Below the pieces are notes generated by a model. It searched no databases. It had not been told where the DNA came from and worked only from the letters and a program-made list of their open reading frames with translations. The position numbers and the translations under genes are program-made. 64,000 nucleotides of DNA from Roseovarius nubinhibens ISM (lineage in GTDB: Bacteria > Pseudomonadota > Alphaproteobacteria > Rhodobacterales > Rhodobacteraceae): NCBI RefSeq assembly GCF_000152625.1, contig NZ_CH724156.1, positions 256,966 through 320,965 of the forward strand, read 5' to 3'. Within the stretch, counting starts at the first letter, position 1. Every line of letters begins with the position of its first letter. Below are positions 36,074-44,954 of this stretch, in pieces.

Positions 36074-37912
36074 TCACTCCGCGCCCAGAAACCCGCCCGA
36101 TTGTCGCGCCCAGAGATCGGCATAGATGCCGCGCCGCGCCAACAGGTCATCATGGCTCCCCTCCTCGACGATGCGACCTGCGTCCATCACCACGATCCGG
36201 TCGAGCTGGGCAATGGTCGACAGCCGGTGCGCGATGGCAATCACCGTCTTGCCCTCCATCATCCCAAAGAGCGTGTCCTGTATCGCCGCCTCGACCTCGG
36301 AATCGAGGGCCGAGGTCGCCTCGTCGAGCACCAATATCGGCGCATCCTTGAGGATCACCCGCGCAATCGCCACCCGCTGCCGCTGCCCACCAGAGAGCTT
36401 TACCCCCCGCTCGCCCACATGCGCGCCATAGCCGCTGCGCCCCGCCGAATCGCGCAGCCCCTTGATAAAGCCATGCGCCTCGGCCTTCTCGGCGGCGGCG
36501 ACCATCTCGGCCTCATCCGCCTCGGGCCGCCCGATGAGGATATTGGCCCGGATCGAGCGATGCAGAAGGGAATTGTCCTGGCTCACCATGCCGATCGCCC
36601 CGCGCAGCGAGGATTGGCTGATCTGGCGCAGATCCTGCCCGTCGATGAGGATCTGCCCCGCCTCCGGGTCGCGGAACCGCAGGAGTAGGTTCACAAGGCT
36701 CGACTTGCCCGCCCCCGAGCGCCCGACCAGACCGACCTTCTCGCCCGGCCGCACCACGAGGTTGACCCCGTCGAGCCCGCCGCGCCCCTTGCCATAATGA
36801 TGGCTCACGCCGCGGAACTCGATCTCCGCCTCACGCAGCGCCAGCGCCGGGGCCTTGGGCGCATCGCGCACCTCATGCTCCACCGCCAGCGACCGCAGCG
36901 CCTCGCGGATGACGCCCGCATGTTCGAACATGCGGATCACCACCCACATGATCCAGCCGCTCATCCCGTTAAGCCGCAGCGTGAGCGCCGCCGCCGCCGA
37001 CACTTCGCCCACCGACACGATACCGACGGACCACAGCCACAATGCAGGCCCCACCACCCCGATGAGCAACAGCCCGTTCAGCACCGCGAGCCCGAGCCCC
37101 AATTCGGTCATCAACCGCAGGAAGCGTTGGAACCGCAGCCGAAGCCGCCGCATCGCGCTCTGGACATAGCGTTCCTCGGCCCCGTCCCGGGCAAAGAGCT
37201 TGATCGTCTCGATATTGGCATAGGCATCGACCACCCGCGCCGTCACCATCGACCGCGCGTCCGACCATTTCTCCGAGGCCACCGCCACCCGCCGCGCGAT
37301 ATGGCGCACATAAAGCCCATAGAGCAGCACCCAGAGCACCAAGGGCACCGCCAGCCAGGGGTTCACCCCGCCAAGGATCACCGCCGCGCTGAGCACATAG
37401 CTCAGCGCGTACCAGATGCCTTCGAAGAACATATAGGTGCCGTCTTCCACAGCCTCGCCCGCCTGCATCACCCGATTGGTGAGCCGCCCGGCGAACTCGT
37501 TCTGGAAATAGCCGCTCGACTGCCCCAAGAGATGCTGATGCGCGCGCCAGCGCACCTGTTCTTGCATGTTCGAGGCCAGCATCTGTTCAAGCAGAAGATG
37601 TTGCAGCGTGATCATCAAGGGCCGCGCCAGAAGGATCACCAGCACCGCCAACCCAAGCTCGGCCCCGTGCCGCGACCAAAAGCCCTCAGGCCCGCCTGCG
37701 GAGATCAGGTCGATCACCCGGCCAGAGTAAAAGATGAGCCCGGTCTCGATGAGCGCCACAACGATGCCGGTCGCGGCAAGACAGGCCATCCAGCGATAGA
37801 ACGGCCCATAGTGAGAAGTGAGATAAGCCCAAAGCGAGGCCGGCGGCGTCGCCTTGGACGCGGGCGCAAAGGGATCAACGAGGGTTTCGAAAAGTCGGTA
37901 AAAACGGGACAT
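36074..37912 (-). CDS. ABC exporter, fused membrane and ATP-binding domains
   Basis: Half-transporter of 612 residues, acting as a homodimer or heterodimer in the inner membrane. Six membrane helices occupy about residues 25-340. The ATPase domain has Walker A GRSGAGKSS (near residue 395), Q-loop VSQDNSLLHRS, signature LSGGQRQR and Walker B ILVLDEATSALD, then the H-loop AHRLS. The layout is like MsbA/multidrug or lipid exporters. The substrate is unknown. Its leader (37946-38040) folds into a multi-branched structure, which suggests regulation at the RNA level. The ribosome site is weak. Confidence 0.9.
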   Translation of the reverse strand: MSRFYRLFETLVDPFAPASKATPPASLWAYLTSHYGPFYRWMACLAATGIVVALIETGLIFYSGRVIDLISAGGPEGFWSRHGAELGLAVLVILLARPLMITLQHLLLEQMLASNMQEQVRWRAHQHLLGQSSGYFQNEFAGRLTNRVMQAGEAVEDGTYMFFEGIWYALSYVLSAAVILGGVNPWLAVPLVLWVLLYGLYVRHIARRVAVASEKWSDARSMVTARVVDAYANIETIKLFARDGAEERYVQSAMRRLRLRFQRFLRLMTELGLGLAVLNGLLLIGVVGPALWLWSVGIVSVGEVSAAAALTLRLNGMSGWIMWVVIRMFEHAGVIREALRSLAVEHEVRDAPKAPALALREAEIEFRGVSHHYGKGRGGLDGVNLVVRPGEKVGLVGRSGAGKSSLVNLLLRFRDPEAGQILIDGQDLRQISQSSLRGAIGMVSQDNSLLHRSIRANILIGRPEADEAEMVAAAEKAEAHGFIKGLRDSAGRSGYGAHVGERGVKLSGGQRQRVAIARVILKDAPILVLDEATSALDSEVEAAIQDTLFGMMEGKTVIAIAHRLSTIAQLDRIVVMDAGRIVEEGSHDDLLARRGIYADLWARQSGGFLGAE

Positions 37913-37945
37913 GACGGATAATATCCAAGAGGCTATTCAGGAAGG

Positions 37946-38040
37946 GCGATGTATCGGCATGCGCGGCCCTCAGGCCCATCGCGCAAGACGGACTCCGGGC
38001 GGCATCAGCCGTGGGTAAACCAGAGTCCTCTATACATCGC
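37946..38040 (-). promoter_or_regulatory. Candidate structured leader RNA / riboswitch upstream of the ABC exporter
   Basis: A 95-nt block closed by perfect 9-bp arms (GCGATGTAT at 37946-37954, ATACATCGC at 38032-38040) contains two internal stems. One is GGACTC/GAGTCC (37990-37995 with 38023-38028), enclosing CGGC/GCCG (38000-38003, 38108-type pairing at 38008-38011). The other is TGCGC/GCGCA (37960-37964, 37981-37985), enclosing GGCC/GGCC. Together they form a three-way junction. It ends 33 nt before the exporter ATG. I do not recognise a known riboswitch class. The rest of the gap (38041-38174) shows no gene. Confidence 0.5.
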
Positions 38041-38174
38041 GTATCCCCCATCCTCGTTTGGGCGTCATGTGGATGAGGCTAAGACTAGCCCGCCGCGCGC
38101 CCCCTGTCACCGGTTTTGATCACCTGCGCGCCGCGCGTGGCCTTGGCGCTACACTGGAACGCGACATCAGTGCG

Positions 38175-38807
38175 CTAAACCAGCCGCGCCTTGATCAGCC
38201 CGCGCAAATCATTGCCGACAAAGAACCCGTCGCCCAGATCGTCCGGCATGATCCGCGCCTCGCGCGCCCGGCCCTCCTCGATCAATCTCTCGCGCAGGAT
38301 ACCGGGCAGCAGCCCCTCTGCCCGTGGCGGGGTGAGCAACACGCCGTCGCGCGGCACGAAAAGATTGGTGATCGTCCCTTCACAAACCGCGCCCGCCTCA
38401 TTGCAAAAGAGCATCTCGTCGATCCAGCCCGGCAAATCCGCCCGCGCCTGATCATAGAGCGCCCGCCGCGTCGTCTTGTGCTGCAACCACGGATCGTCGG
38501 ACGCAAGCCGCGTCTCCGCCAGCCCCACCCGCCAGACCGCGCCCTCGGGCACCGGCACATAGGGCGCGCAGGTCAGCTCGGCCCGCCCCGCCGCATCCAC
38601 CGTCAGCCGCAGCCGCAAGGGGGCCTCGCCCACAACCCCGGCCAGCGCCTCGCGGGCGCCCTCAACCTCGATGCCGAACGCCCGCGCCGACCGGGCCAGC
38701 CGTGCCAGATGACGCGCGGCCTCCCGCGCGCCCTGCCCCGGCTCCCAGCGCAGCGTTTCGATCAGTCGGAACCCGGGATCATCCGGCGGGCAAAGCGGGC
38801 TTTCCAC
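38175..38807 (-). CDS. pabC: Aminotransferase class IV, PabC-like (aminodeoxychorismate lyase)
   Basis: PLP enzyme of 210 residues, expected to release pyruvate from aminodeoxychorismate and give 4-aminobenzoate for folate. The class IV core is visible: the PLP lysine in LQHKTTRRALYDQAR (about residue 112), FCNEAGAVCEGTITNLFV and GLLPGILRERL. The GTG start lies 46 nt inside the 3' end of pabB; this long overlap indicates coupling. Short D-amino-acid or branched-chain aminotransferases share the fold, but the pabB context favours PabC. Confidence 0.87.
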   Translation of the reverse strand: MESPLCPPDDPGFRLIETLRWEPGQGAREAARHLARLARSARAFGIEVEGAREALAGVVGEAPLRLRLTVDAAGRAELTCAPYVPVPEGAVWRVGLAETRLASDDPWLQHKTTRRALYDQARADLPGWIDEMLFCNEAGAVCEGTITNLFVPRDGVLLTPPRAEGLLPGILRERLIEEGRAREARIMPDDLGDGFFVGNDLRGLIKARLV

Positions 38808-39889
38808 AGCGCCTCCTCATACTCTCCATCAGCGGTGCTGTCATAGACAAGCCCGCCGCCCACGTTGAACCGCACCTGCCCGTCGTCGAGCATCAAGGTC
38901 CGGATCGCCACGTTGAACTCTGACCGCCCATCCGGCGCGGCCCAGCCGATCGTGCCGCAATAGATATCGCGCGGCCAAGGCTCGAGCTCGCGCAGCACTT
39001 CCATCGCCCGCAGCTTGGGCGCGCCGGTGATCGACCCACAGGGGAAAAGCGCCGCAAAGATCTCGGCAAGCCCGGTCCCCGGCACCATCTGCCCGGTCAC
39101 CAGCGAGGTCATCTGATGCACCGTCTCATAGCTCTCGATGGTAAAGAGCTCCGGCACCCGCACCGATCCGGGCAGGCTCACCCGGCTCAGATCATTGCGC
39201 AGGAGATCCACGATCATCAGGTTCTCGGCCCGGTTCTTCTCATCCGACTGCAAAAAGAACCGCGCGCGCGCATCCTCGGCCGGGTCATCACTGCGCGGCT
39301 GGGTGCCCTTCATCGGCCGCGTCTCGATATGGCCCGCCGCATCGGTGCGAAAAAAGAGCTCGGGCGACCGCGACAGGATCGCCGGCTGCCCTGCCGCCTC
39401 GATGAGCGCGCCGAACCGCACCGGCTGCACCTCGGCCAGCGCCGCATAGAGCGCCTCGGCCTTGCCCTGCGCCCGCATATCAATCGGAAAGGTCAGGTTC
39501 GCCTGATAGAAATCGCCCGCACAGATATACGCATGCACCACCTGAAACGCCGCCGCATAGTCTGCCTCGGACCAGCGCGGCGCAAACTCGGCAAGCGCGG
39601 CGGGCCCGGACGCCAGCGGCGCGGCGGCGTCGGGCGCGTCATAGACCCCGAACCGCAGCAGCGGCAGCGCGCGGCCTTCGGGCATCAACGGCGCCAGCCG
39701 CGGCTCGAGCGCATAGCCCAGCTCATAGCTCGCATAGCCCGCGACCCACGCGCCCGCCGCCCGCGCCGCATCGAGCGCGGCCAGCGCCTCGGGCACCTCG
39801 TCCGGCTGATGGGCCACAATCTCGTGCCGCGCGGCGTCAAACCGGCACGCCGCACCCTCCGGCCCGTGATCAAAGCGAATCTGCACCAT
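38762..39889 (-). CDS. pabB: Aminodeoxychorismate synthase component I
   Basis: Chorismate-binding subunit, 375 residues, making aminodeoxychorismate from chorismate and ammonia supplied by a glutamine amidotransferase (not in the window). The short form lacks most of the N-terminal TrpE-like domain. The catalytic chorismate-binding region contains [12 protein letters not shown] (about residue 205), [27 protein letters not shown], and [16 protein letters not shown]. The RPMKGT motif fits PabB. It leads the pabB-pabC operon. Confidence 0.93.
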   Translation of the reverse strand: MVQIRFDHGPEGAACRFDAARHEIVAHQPDEVPEALAALDAARAAGAWVAGYASYELGYALEPRLAPLMPEGRALPLLRFGVYDAPDAAAPLASGPAALAEFAPRWSEADYAAAFQVVHAYICAGDFYQANLTFPIDMRAQGKAEALYAALAEVQPVRFGALIEAAGQPAILSRSPELFFRTDAAGHIETRPMKGTQPRSDDPAEDARARFFLQSDEKNRAENLMIVDLLRNDLSRVSLPGSVRVPELFTIESYETVHQMTSLVTGQMVPGTGLAEIFAALFPCGSITGAPKLRAMEVLRELEPWPRDIYCGTIGWAAPDGRSEFNVAIRTLMLDDGQVRFNVGGGLVYDSTADGEYEEALWKARFARRMIPGSD

Positions 39890-39967
39890 CCATCCCCTGT
39901 TCCGGTGATCGGGGCTATGTAAACGCTCGCTCCCTGCTTGACACCCTCAAAACCACACCACGCCCCC

Positions 39968-39995
39968 TTGCGCCGAGACGCGCGACAGCTATAAC
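39968..39995 (+). promoter_or_regulatory. Possible promoter of carB
   Basis: TTGCGC (39968-39973) and TATAAC (39990-39995) are separated by 16 nt, 31 nt before the carB ATG. The -10 box is good and the -35 box is weak. Confidence 0.4.
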
Positions 39996-40026
39996 GCCAC
40001 CAATTTGCGCTGCTCCGGGGAATGAC

Positions 40027-43000
40027 ATGCCAAAAAGAACCGATATCTCGTCCATCATGATCATCGGGGCCGGCCCCATCGTCATCGGGCAGGCCTGCGA
40101 GTTCGATTATTCCGGCGCTCAGGCCTGCAAGGCGCTGCGCGAAGAGGGCTACCGGGTCATCCTGGTGAACTCGAACCCGGCCACGATCATGACCGATCCC
40201 GAACTGGCCGACGCCACCTATATCGAACCGATCACCCCCGAGATCGTCGCCAAGATCATCGAAAAGGAACGCCCCGACGCGCTCCTGCCGACGATGGGCG
40301 GTCAGACCGGGCTCAACACCGCGCTGGCGGTGGCCGATATGGGCGTGCTCGAGAAATTCGGCGTCGAGCTGATCGGCGCCAACCGCGAAGCCATTGAAAT
40401 GGCCGAAGATCGCAAGCTCTTCCGCGAAGCGATGGACCGTCTCGGCATCGAAAACCCCCGCGCCACCATCGTCACCGCCCCCAAGAAAGAGAACGGCAAT
40501 GCCGATCTCGACGCCGGTGTTCAGATCGCGCTCGAGGCGCTCGAAGACATCGGCCTGCCCGCCATCATCCGCCCCGCCTTCACCCTCGGCGGCACCGGCG
40601 GCGGCGTCGCCTACAACCGCGACGACTATATCCATTACTGCCGCACCGGCATGGATGCCTCGCCGGTCAACCAGATCCTCGTCGACGAGAGCCTGCTGGG
40701 CTGGAAAGAGTTCGAGATGGAGGTCGTCCGCGATAAGGCCGACAATGCCATCATCGTCTGCTCGATCGAGAACGTCGATCCGATGGGCGTGCACACCGGT
40801 GATTCTATCACCGTGGCCCCGGCGCTCACCCTGACCGACAAAGAATATCAGATCATGCGCACCCACTCGATCAACGTGCTGCGCGAGATCGGCGTCGAGA
40901 CCGGCGGCTCGAACGTGCAATGGGCGGTGAACCCCGCCGATGGCCGCATGGTCGTGATCGAAATGAACCCGCGCGTGTCGCGCTCTTCGGCGCTGGCCTC
41001 CAAGGCCACCGGTTTCCCGATTGCCAAGATCGCCGCGAAACTCGCCGTGGGCTACACGCTCGACGAGCTCGACAATGACATCACCAAGGTCACCCCGGCG
41101 AGCTTTGAGCCGACCATCGACTATGTGGTCACCAAGATCCCGCGCTTTGCCTTTGAGAAATTCCCCGGCTCCGAGCCGCTCTTGACCACCGCGATGAAAT
41201 CGGTGGGCGAAGCCATGGCCATCGGCCGCACCATCCATGAAAGCCTGCAAAAGGCGCTGGCCTCGATGGAAACCGGCCTCACCGGCTTTGACGAGGTCGA
41301 GATCGAAGGCGCAGGCCCGACCGAGGCCGGAAAGGCAGCCGTCATCAAGGCGATCAGCCGTCAGACGCCGGACCGGATGCGCACCATCGCCCAGGCGATG
41401 CGCGAAGGCCTGAGCAATGATGAAATTCAGGCCGTCACCTCCTTTGATCCGTGGTTCCTCGAGCGTATCCGCGAGATCGTCGAGGCCGAGGCCGAGATCC
41501 GCGCCAATGGCCTGCCGAGCGACGAACACGGGCTGCGCGCGGTCAAGATGCTGGGCTTTACCGATGCCCGGCTCGCCATCCTGACCGGCAAGACCGAAAC
41601 CGAAGTCCGCGCCGCACGCCGCGCCGCAGGCGTCACCGCCGTCTTCAAACGCATCGACACCTGCGCCGCCGAATTCGAGGCCCAGACCCCCTATATGTAC
41701 TCCACCTATGAAAGCCCGGTAATGGGCGAGGTGGAATGCGAGGCCCGCCCCTCCGACCGCAAGAAGGTGGTCATTCTCGGCGGCGGCCCGAACCGGATCG
41801 GCCAGGGGATCGAATTCGACTATTGCTGCTGTCACGCCTGTTTTGCCCTGTCGGACACCGGCTATGAAACCATCATGGTCAACTGCAACCCGGAAACCGT
41901 CTCGACGGATTATGACACGTCGGACCGGCTCTATTTCGAACCGCTGACCTTTGAACATGTGATGGAAATCCTGAGCACCGAACAGCAAAACGGCACGCTT
42001 CATGGCGTCATCGTTCAGTTCGGCGGCCAGACGCCGCTCAAGCTCGCCAATGCGCTCGAAGCCGAAGGCATCCCGATCCTCGGCACCACGCCCGACGCGA
42101 TCGACCTCGCCGAAGACCGCGAACGGTTCCAGGATCTCGTGAACCGTCTCGGCCTCAAGCAGCCACATAACGGCATCGCACATTCCGACGCCGAAGCGCT
42201 TGCCATTGCAGATGAAATCGGCTTCCCGCTGGTGATCCGCCCGTCCTATGTTCTGGGTGGTCGCGCCATGGAAATCGTCCGCGACATGGCCCAGCTCGAA
42301 CGCTACATCGCCGAGGCGGTGGTGGTCTCGGGCGACAGCCCGGTGCTGCTCGACGGCTATCTCTCGGGCGCCATCGAATGCGATGTCGACGCGATCTGTG
42401 ACGGCAAGGACGTGCATGTCGCAGGCATCATGCAGCATATCGAAGAGGCGGGCGTCCACTCGGGCGACAGCGCCTGTTCGCTGCCCCCCTACTCGCTGTC
42501 GCAAGACATCATCACCCGGATCGAGGAACAGACCCGCGCGCTGGCGCTGGCGCTGAACGTGGTCGGGCTGATGAACGTGCAATTCGCGGTCAAGGGCGAT
42601 GACATCTACCTGATCGAGGTCAACCCGCGCGCCTCGCGCACCGTGCCCTTCGTGGCCAAGGCTACCGACAGCGCCATCGCCTCCATCGCCGCGCGCGTCA
42701 TGGCGGGCGAGCCGCTGTCGAACTTTGCCCATCGCGGCAGCTATGCCAAGGACGCCAAGCCCGGCACCGTGCCGATGGCCGATCCGCTCACCCTCGCCGA
42801 TCCGGCGATGCCGTGGTTCTCGGTCAAAGAGGCGGTCATGCCCTTCGCCCGCTTCCCCGGCGTCGACACGATCCTCGGCCCGGAAATGCGCTCGACCGGC
42901 GAAGTCATGGGCTGGGATCGCTCCTTTGCGCGCGCCTTCCTCAAGGCACAGCTCGGCGCGGGCACCATCCTGCCCACCGAAGGCCGCGTCTTCCTGTCGA

Positions 43001-43368
43001 TCAAGGATGCCGACAAGACCCCGGCCATGGCCGACACCGCCCGCACCCTGATCGATCTCGGCTTCGAGATCGTGGCAACCCGTGGCTCGGCCGCCTTCCT
43101 CACGGAAAACGGCATCGCCTGCGAGGTGGTCAACAAGGTCTATGAAGGCCGGCCCAATATCGTCGACATGCTCAAGGACGGTGGCATCCATCTGGTGATC
43201 AACACGACCGAAGGCACCCAGTCGGTCGAGGACAGCCGCGAGATCCGCTCGGTCGCGCTCTATGACAAGCTGCCCTATTTCACCACCGCCGCCGGTGCCC
43301 ATGCCGCGGCCCAGGCGATGCAGGCCCGTCTCGAAGGCGATTTGGACGTTCTGCCGCTTCAGGGTTAA
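40027..43368 (+). CDS. carB: Carbamoyl-phosphate synthase large subunit
   Basis: Makes carbamoyl phosphate for arginine and pyrimidines, 1113 residues. Two homologous ATP-grasp halves are seen. The first starts [20 protein letters not shown] and contains [14 protein letters not shown]; the second starts [20 protein letters not shown] (about residue 582) and contains [14 protein letters not shown]. The C-terminal MGS-like allosteric domain has LSIKDADK and [11 protein letters not shown]. The length is about 40 residues above E. coli CarB, a common size in alphaproteobacteria. The small subunit carA is not in the window. Confidence 0.97.
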   Translation: MPKRTDISSIMIIGAGPIVIGQACEFDYSGAQACKALREEGYRVILVNSNPATIMTDPELADATYIEPITPEIVAKIIEKERPDALLPTMGGQTGLNTALAVADMGVLEKFGVELIGANREAIEMAEDRKLFREAMDRLGIENPRATIVTAPKKENGNADLDAGVQIALEALEDIGLPAIIRPAFTLGGTGGGVAYNRDDYIHYCRTGMDASPVNQILVDESLLGWKEFEMEVVRDKADNAIIVCSIENVDPMGVHTGDSITVAPALTLTDKEYQIMRTHSINVLREIGVETGGSNVQWAVNPADGRMVVIEMNPRVSRSSALASKATGFPIAKIAAKLAVGYTLDELDNDITKVTPASFEPTIDYVVTKIPRFAFEKFPGSEPLLTTAMKSVGEAMAIGRTIHESLQKALASMETGLTGFDEVEIEGAGPTEAGKAAVIKAISRQTPDRMRTIAQAMREGLSNDEIQAVTSFDPWFLERIREIVEAEAEIRANGLPSDEHGLRAVKMLGFTDARLAILTGKTETEVRAARRAAGVTAVFKRIDTCAAEFEAQTPYMYSTYESPVMGEVECEARPSDRKKVVILGGGPNRIGQGIEFDYCCCHACFALSDTGYETIMVNCNPETVSTDYDTSDRLYFEPLTFEHVMEILSTEQQNGTLHGVIVQFGGQTPLKLANALEAEGIPILGTTPDAIDLAEDRERFQDLVNRLGLKQPHNGIAHSDAEALAIADEIGFPLVIRPSYVLGGRAMEIVRDMAQLERYIAEAVVVSGDSPVLLDGYLSGAIECDVDAICDGKDVHVAGIMQHIEEAGVHSGDSACSLPPYSLSQDIITRIEEQTRALALALNVVGLMNVQFAVKGDDIYLIEVNPRASRTVPFVAKATDSAIASIAARVMAGEPLSNFAHRGSYAKDAKPGTVPMADPLTLADPAMPWFSVKEAVMPFARFPGVDTILGPEMRSTGEVMGWDRSFARAFLKAQLGAGTILPTEGRVFLSIKDADKTPAMADTARTLIDLGFEIVATRGSAAFLTENGIACEVVNKVYEGRPNIVDMLKDGGIHLVINTTEGTQSVEDSREIRSVALYDKLPYFTTAAGAHAAAQAMQARLEGDLDVLPLQG

Positions 43369-43389
43369 GATCACCTGACAACACGCTGA

Positions 43390-43421
43390 CCGGGGCGGGG
43401 AACTTTTCCTCCCCGCCCCGG
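43390..43421 (+). terminator. GC-rich hairpin after carB
   Basis: CCGGGGCGGGGA and TCCCCGCCCCGG form a perfect 12-bp stem with an 8-nt loop, 21 nt after carB. There is no T run after it. The GGAAC of a candidate stress promoter lies within the hairpin. Confidence 0.7.
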
Positions 43422-43423
43422 TT
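43399..43423 (+). promoter_or_regulatory. Candidate EcfG-type promoter of the PLDc_N gene
   Basis: GGAAC (43399-43403), 17 nt, GTT (43421-43423). The predicted start is about 47 nt before the ATG of the small PLDc_N gene. The overlap with the carB hairpin makes a chance match possible. Confidence 0.45.
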
Positions 43424-43478
43424 GAGAGGTTGCGCAAACGCCCGTTTGCGTGTCCTCTTGGTGTAGAAAGGTAAGATC

Positions 43479-43667
43479 ATGACGGAACTCAGCGGAATTG
43501 GCGGCTTTATTCTTCTGGTGCTCGACATCTGGGCCATCGTGTCGATCATCGGCTCTGGCGCGTCCACCGGAAAGAAAGTGCTCTGGGTGGTTCTCGTGGT
43601 CCTGCTGCCGCTGCTGGGCTTCCTGATCTGGCTGCTCGCCGGCCCGAAATCCGCAGCCGCCGCCTGA
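43479..43667 (+). CDS. PLDc_N domain small membrane protein
   Basis: Inner-membrane protein of 62 residues with two helices. The segment FILLVLDIWAIVSIIGS, then KKVLWVVLVVLLPLLGFLIWLLAGPKS, is the phospholipase-D N-terminal (PLDc_N) membrane motif with its conserved D-W and P-G-W/L residues. It stands alone here, directly before brkB (1-nt gap). A full phospholipase-D-like protein is encoded 1.3 kb downstream. Role unknown; the context suggests the envelope stress response. Confidence 0.88.
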   Translation: MTELSGIGGFILLVLDIWAIVSIIGSGASTGKKVLWVVLVVLLPLLGFLIWLLAGPKSAAAA

Positions 43668-43668
43668 C

Positions 43669-44676
43669 ATGGCGATACTGCGACCCCGTACCCCCACCGG
43701 TTTCCCACTGCGCGCCTGGGGGCGCAGCATGGGGCGGGTGTTCGGCGGCATTGATCGGCTCAACATCGGGCTGATCTCCGCCGGGGTCGCCTTCTATGCG
43801 CTGCTGTCGCTCTTTCCGGCGGTCACCGCCATGGTGGCGATCTGGGGCTTTGCCGGCGACCCGAGCAAGCTCTTGTCGCAGTTTGACGTGGCCCGGCAGT
43901 TCATGCCCGAAGAGGCCTATCTCTTGGTGCAGGAACAGATCACCGCGCTCATCGTGGCCGACAACACGACGCTGCAATGGACCACGGTGATCTCGCTCAC
44001 CCTGTCGATCTGGTCGGCCAAGAACGCCACGGCGGCGCTCATTCGCGGGCTGAATTCGATCTACCGCGAAGACCACCGCAAGAACCCGTTGAAACGCTAT
44101 GGGGTGGCCGTGGCCCTCACCATCGTGATGATCGCCGCCGCCCTCGTGGCCTTTGCGCTGGTCATCGCCCTGCCCGTGGCGCTGGCCTTCCTCAACCTCG
44201 GGATCAAGGTCGAGATGTTCGTCTCCGCCGCGAAATGGGCGATCCTGATGGGGGTGGTGCTCTTGTGCTTCGGGCTGCTCTACCGCTATGGCCCGAACCG
44301 GCGCGGCGCGACGGTGTCATGGCTCTCACCGGGCGCGCTCTTTGCGCTGGCGACCTGGGCCGCGGGCTCTATCGCCTTTTCCACCTACCTGCGCAATTTC
44401 GGCTCGTTCAACGAGGTCTATGGCTCGCTCGGGGCGCTGGTGGCGCTTTTGTTCTGGTTCTACATCAGCGCCTATGTCGTGCTCATCGGCGCGCTGATCA
44501 ACGCCGAGCTCGAGCTTGAGACCGCCGCCGACACCACCGTCGGCCCGCCCCGCCCGCCGGGGGATCGCGACGCCTATGTCTCGGACCATCAGGTGAGCGA
44601 AGACGGCCATCTGCGCCGCGCCCCGGACGAGGGTGCCGAGGCTGAAACCGCGCAAGACCCGGCCCGCAAAGCCTGA
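43669..44676 (+). CDS. YihY/BrkB family membrane protein
   Basis: Inner-membrane protein of 335 residues with about six helices. GLISAGVAFYALLSLFPAV (about residues 35-53), the WSAKNATAALIRGLNSIYRED block and the final FGSFNEVYGSLGALVALLFWFYISAYVVLIGALINAE region identify the family formerly annotated as ribonuclease BN. An acidic hydrophilic tail of about 50 residues follows. The function is not established; some members affect serum resistance or act as transporters. It is coupled to the PLDc_N gene. Confidence 0.92.
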   Translation: MAILRPRTPTGFPLRAWGRSMGRVFGGIDRLNIGLISAGVAFYALLSLFPAVTAMVAIWGFAGDPSKLLSQFDVARQFMPEEAYLLVQEQITALIVADNTTLQWTTVISLTLSIWSAKNATAALIRGLNSIYREDHRKNPLKRYGVAVALTIVMIAAALVAFALVIALPVALAFLNLGIKVEMFVSAAKWAILMGVVLLCFGLLYRYGPNRRGATVSWLSPGALFALATWAAGSIAFSTYLRNFGSFNEVYGSLGALVALLFWFYISAYVVLIGALINAELELETAADTTVGPPRPPGDRDAYVSDHQVSEDGHLRRAPDEGAEAETAQDPARKA

Positions 44677-44720
44677 TCCTGCCGCGCGACAAACTCCGCG
44701 AAAAAAATTCACCACCACGC

Positions 44721-44745
44721 GGAACCCGACCGCCCCCGCCGGGTT
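44721..44745 (+). promoter_or_regulatory. Candidate EcfG-type promoter of the small RNA (and PLD gene)
   Basis: GGAAC (44721-44725), 17 nt, GTT (44743-44745). It begins 44 nt after the brkB stop and precedes the three-hairpin region at a normal distance for a transcription start near 44753. Confidence 0.55.
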
Positions 44746-44754
44746 ATCCCAACA

Positions 44755-44881
44755 AGACCGAGAGAAACCTCCCTCGTCCCAGGCACATGCAACGTCCTGT
44801 CCCTTACCCTGCATGTGCCAAACCATCCGATTGTCCCTCGGATGTCAGCCCCCGTCACCTCGCTGGCGGGGGCTGAGTTTT
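44755..44881 (+). ncRNA. Candidate stress-induced small RNA (three hairpins)
   Basis: Three consecutive perfect stem-loops fill the gap between brkB and the PLD gene. SL1 is GGCACATGCA/TGCATGTGCC (44782-44791 with 44810-44819, 18-nt loop). SL2 is CATCCGA/TCGGATG (44824-44830 with 44838-44844, 7-nt loop). SL3 is TCAGCCCCCG/CGGGGGCTGA (44845-44854 with 44867-44876), followed by GTTTTTC-type T run as an intrinsic terminator. Both SL1 and SL2 loops carry TGTCCCT, a C-rich sequence complementary to ribosome sites. The 5' end is inferred from the promoter; it could instead be a leader of the PLD gene. It contains no credible ORF. Confidence 0.55.
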
Positions 44882-44954
44882 CGATAGCCCGCACGGAAGG
44901 GCTTGATAAATATCCGCCGATGCAGACACTCAACCGCAGTGAAAGGTTACGCGC

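Noticed and set aside
37011..37028. GATACCGACGG-like sequence resembling the dispersed repeat within the ABC exporter gene
   Set aside because: Only part of the core matches and the encoded SVGIVSVGEV segment is normal for exporter membrane domains.
39685..43437. 1250-residue open frame on the minus strand
   Set aside because: It lies opposite carB and the start of pabB; the long open frame is a by-product of GC-rich codon bias.
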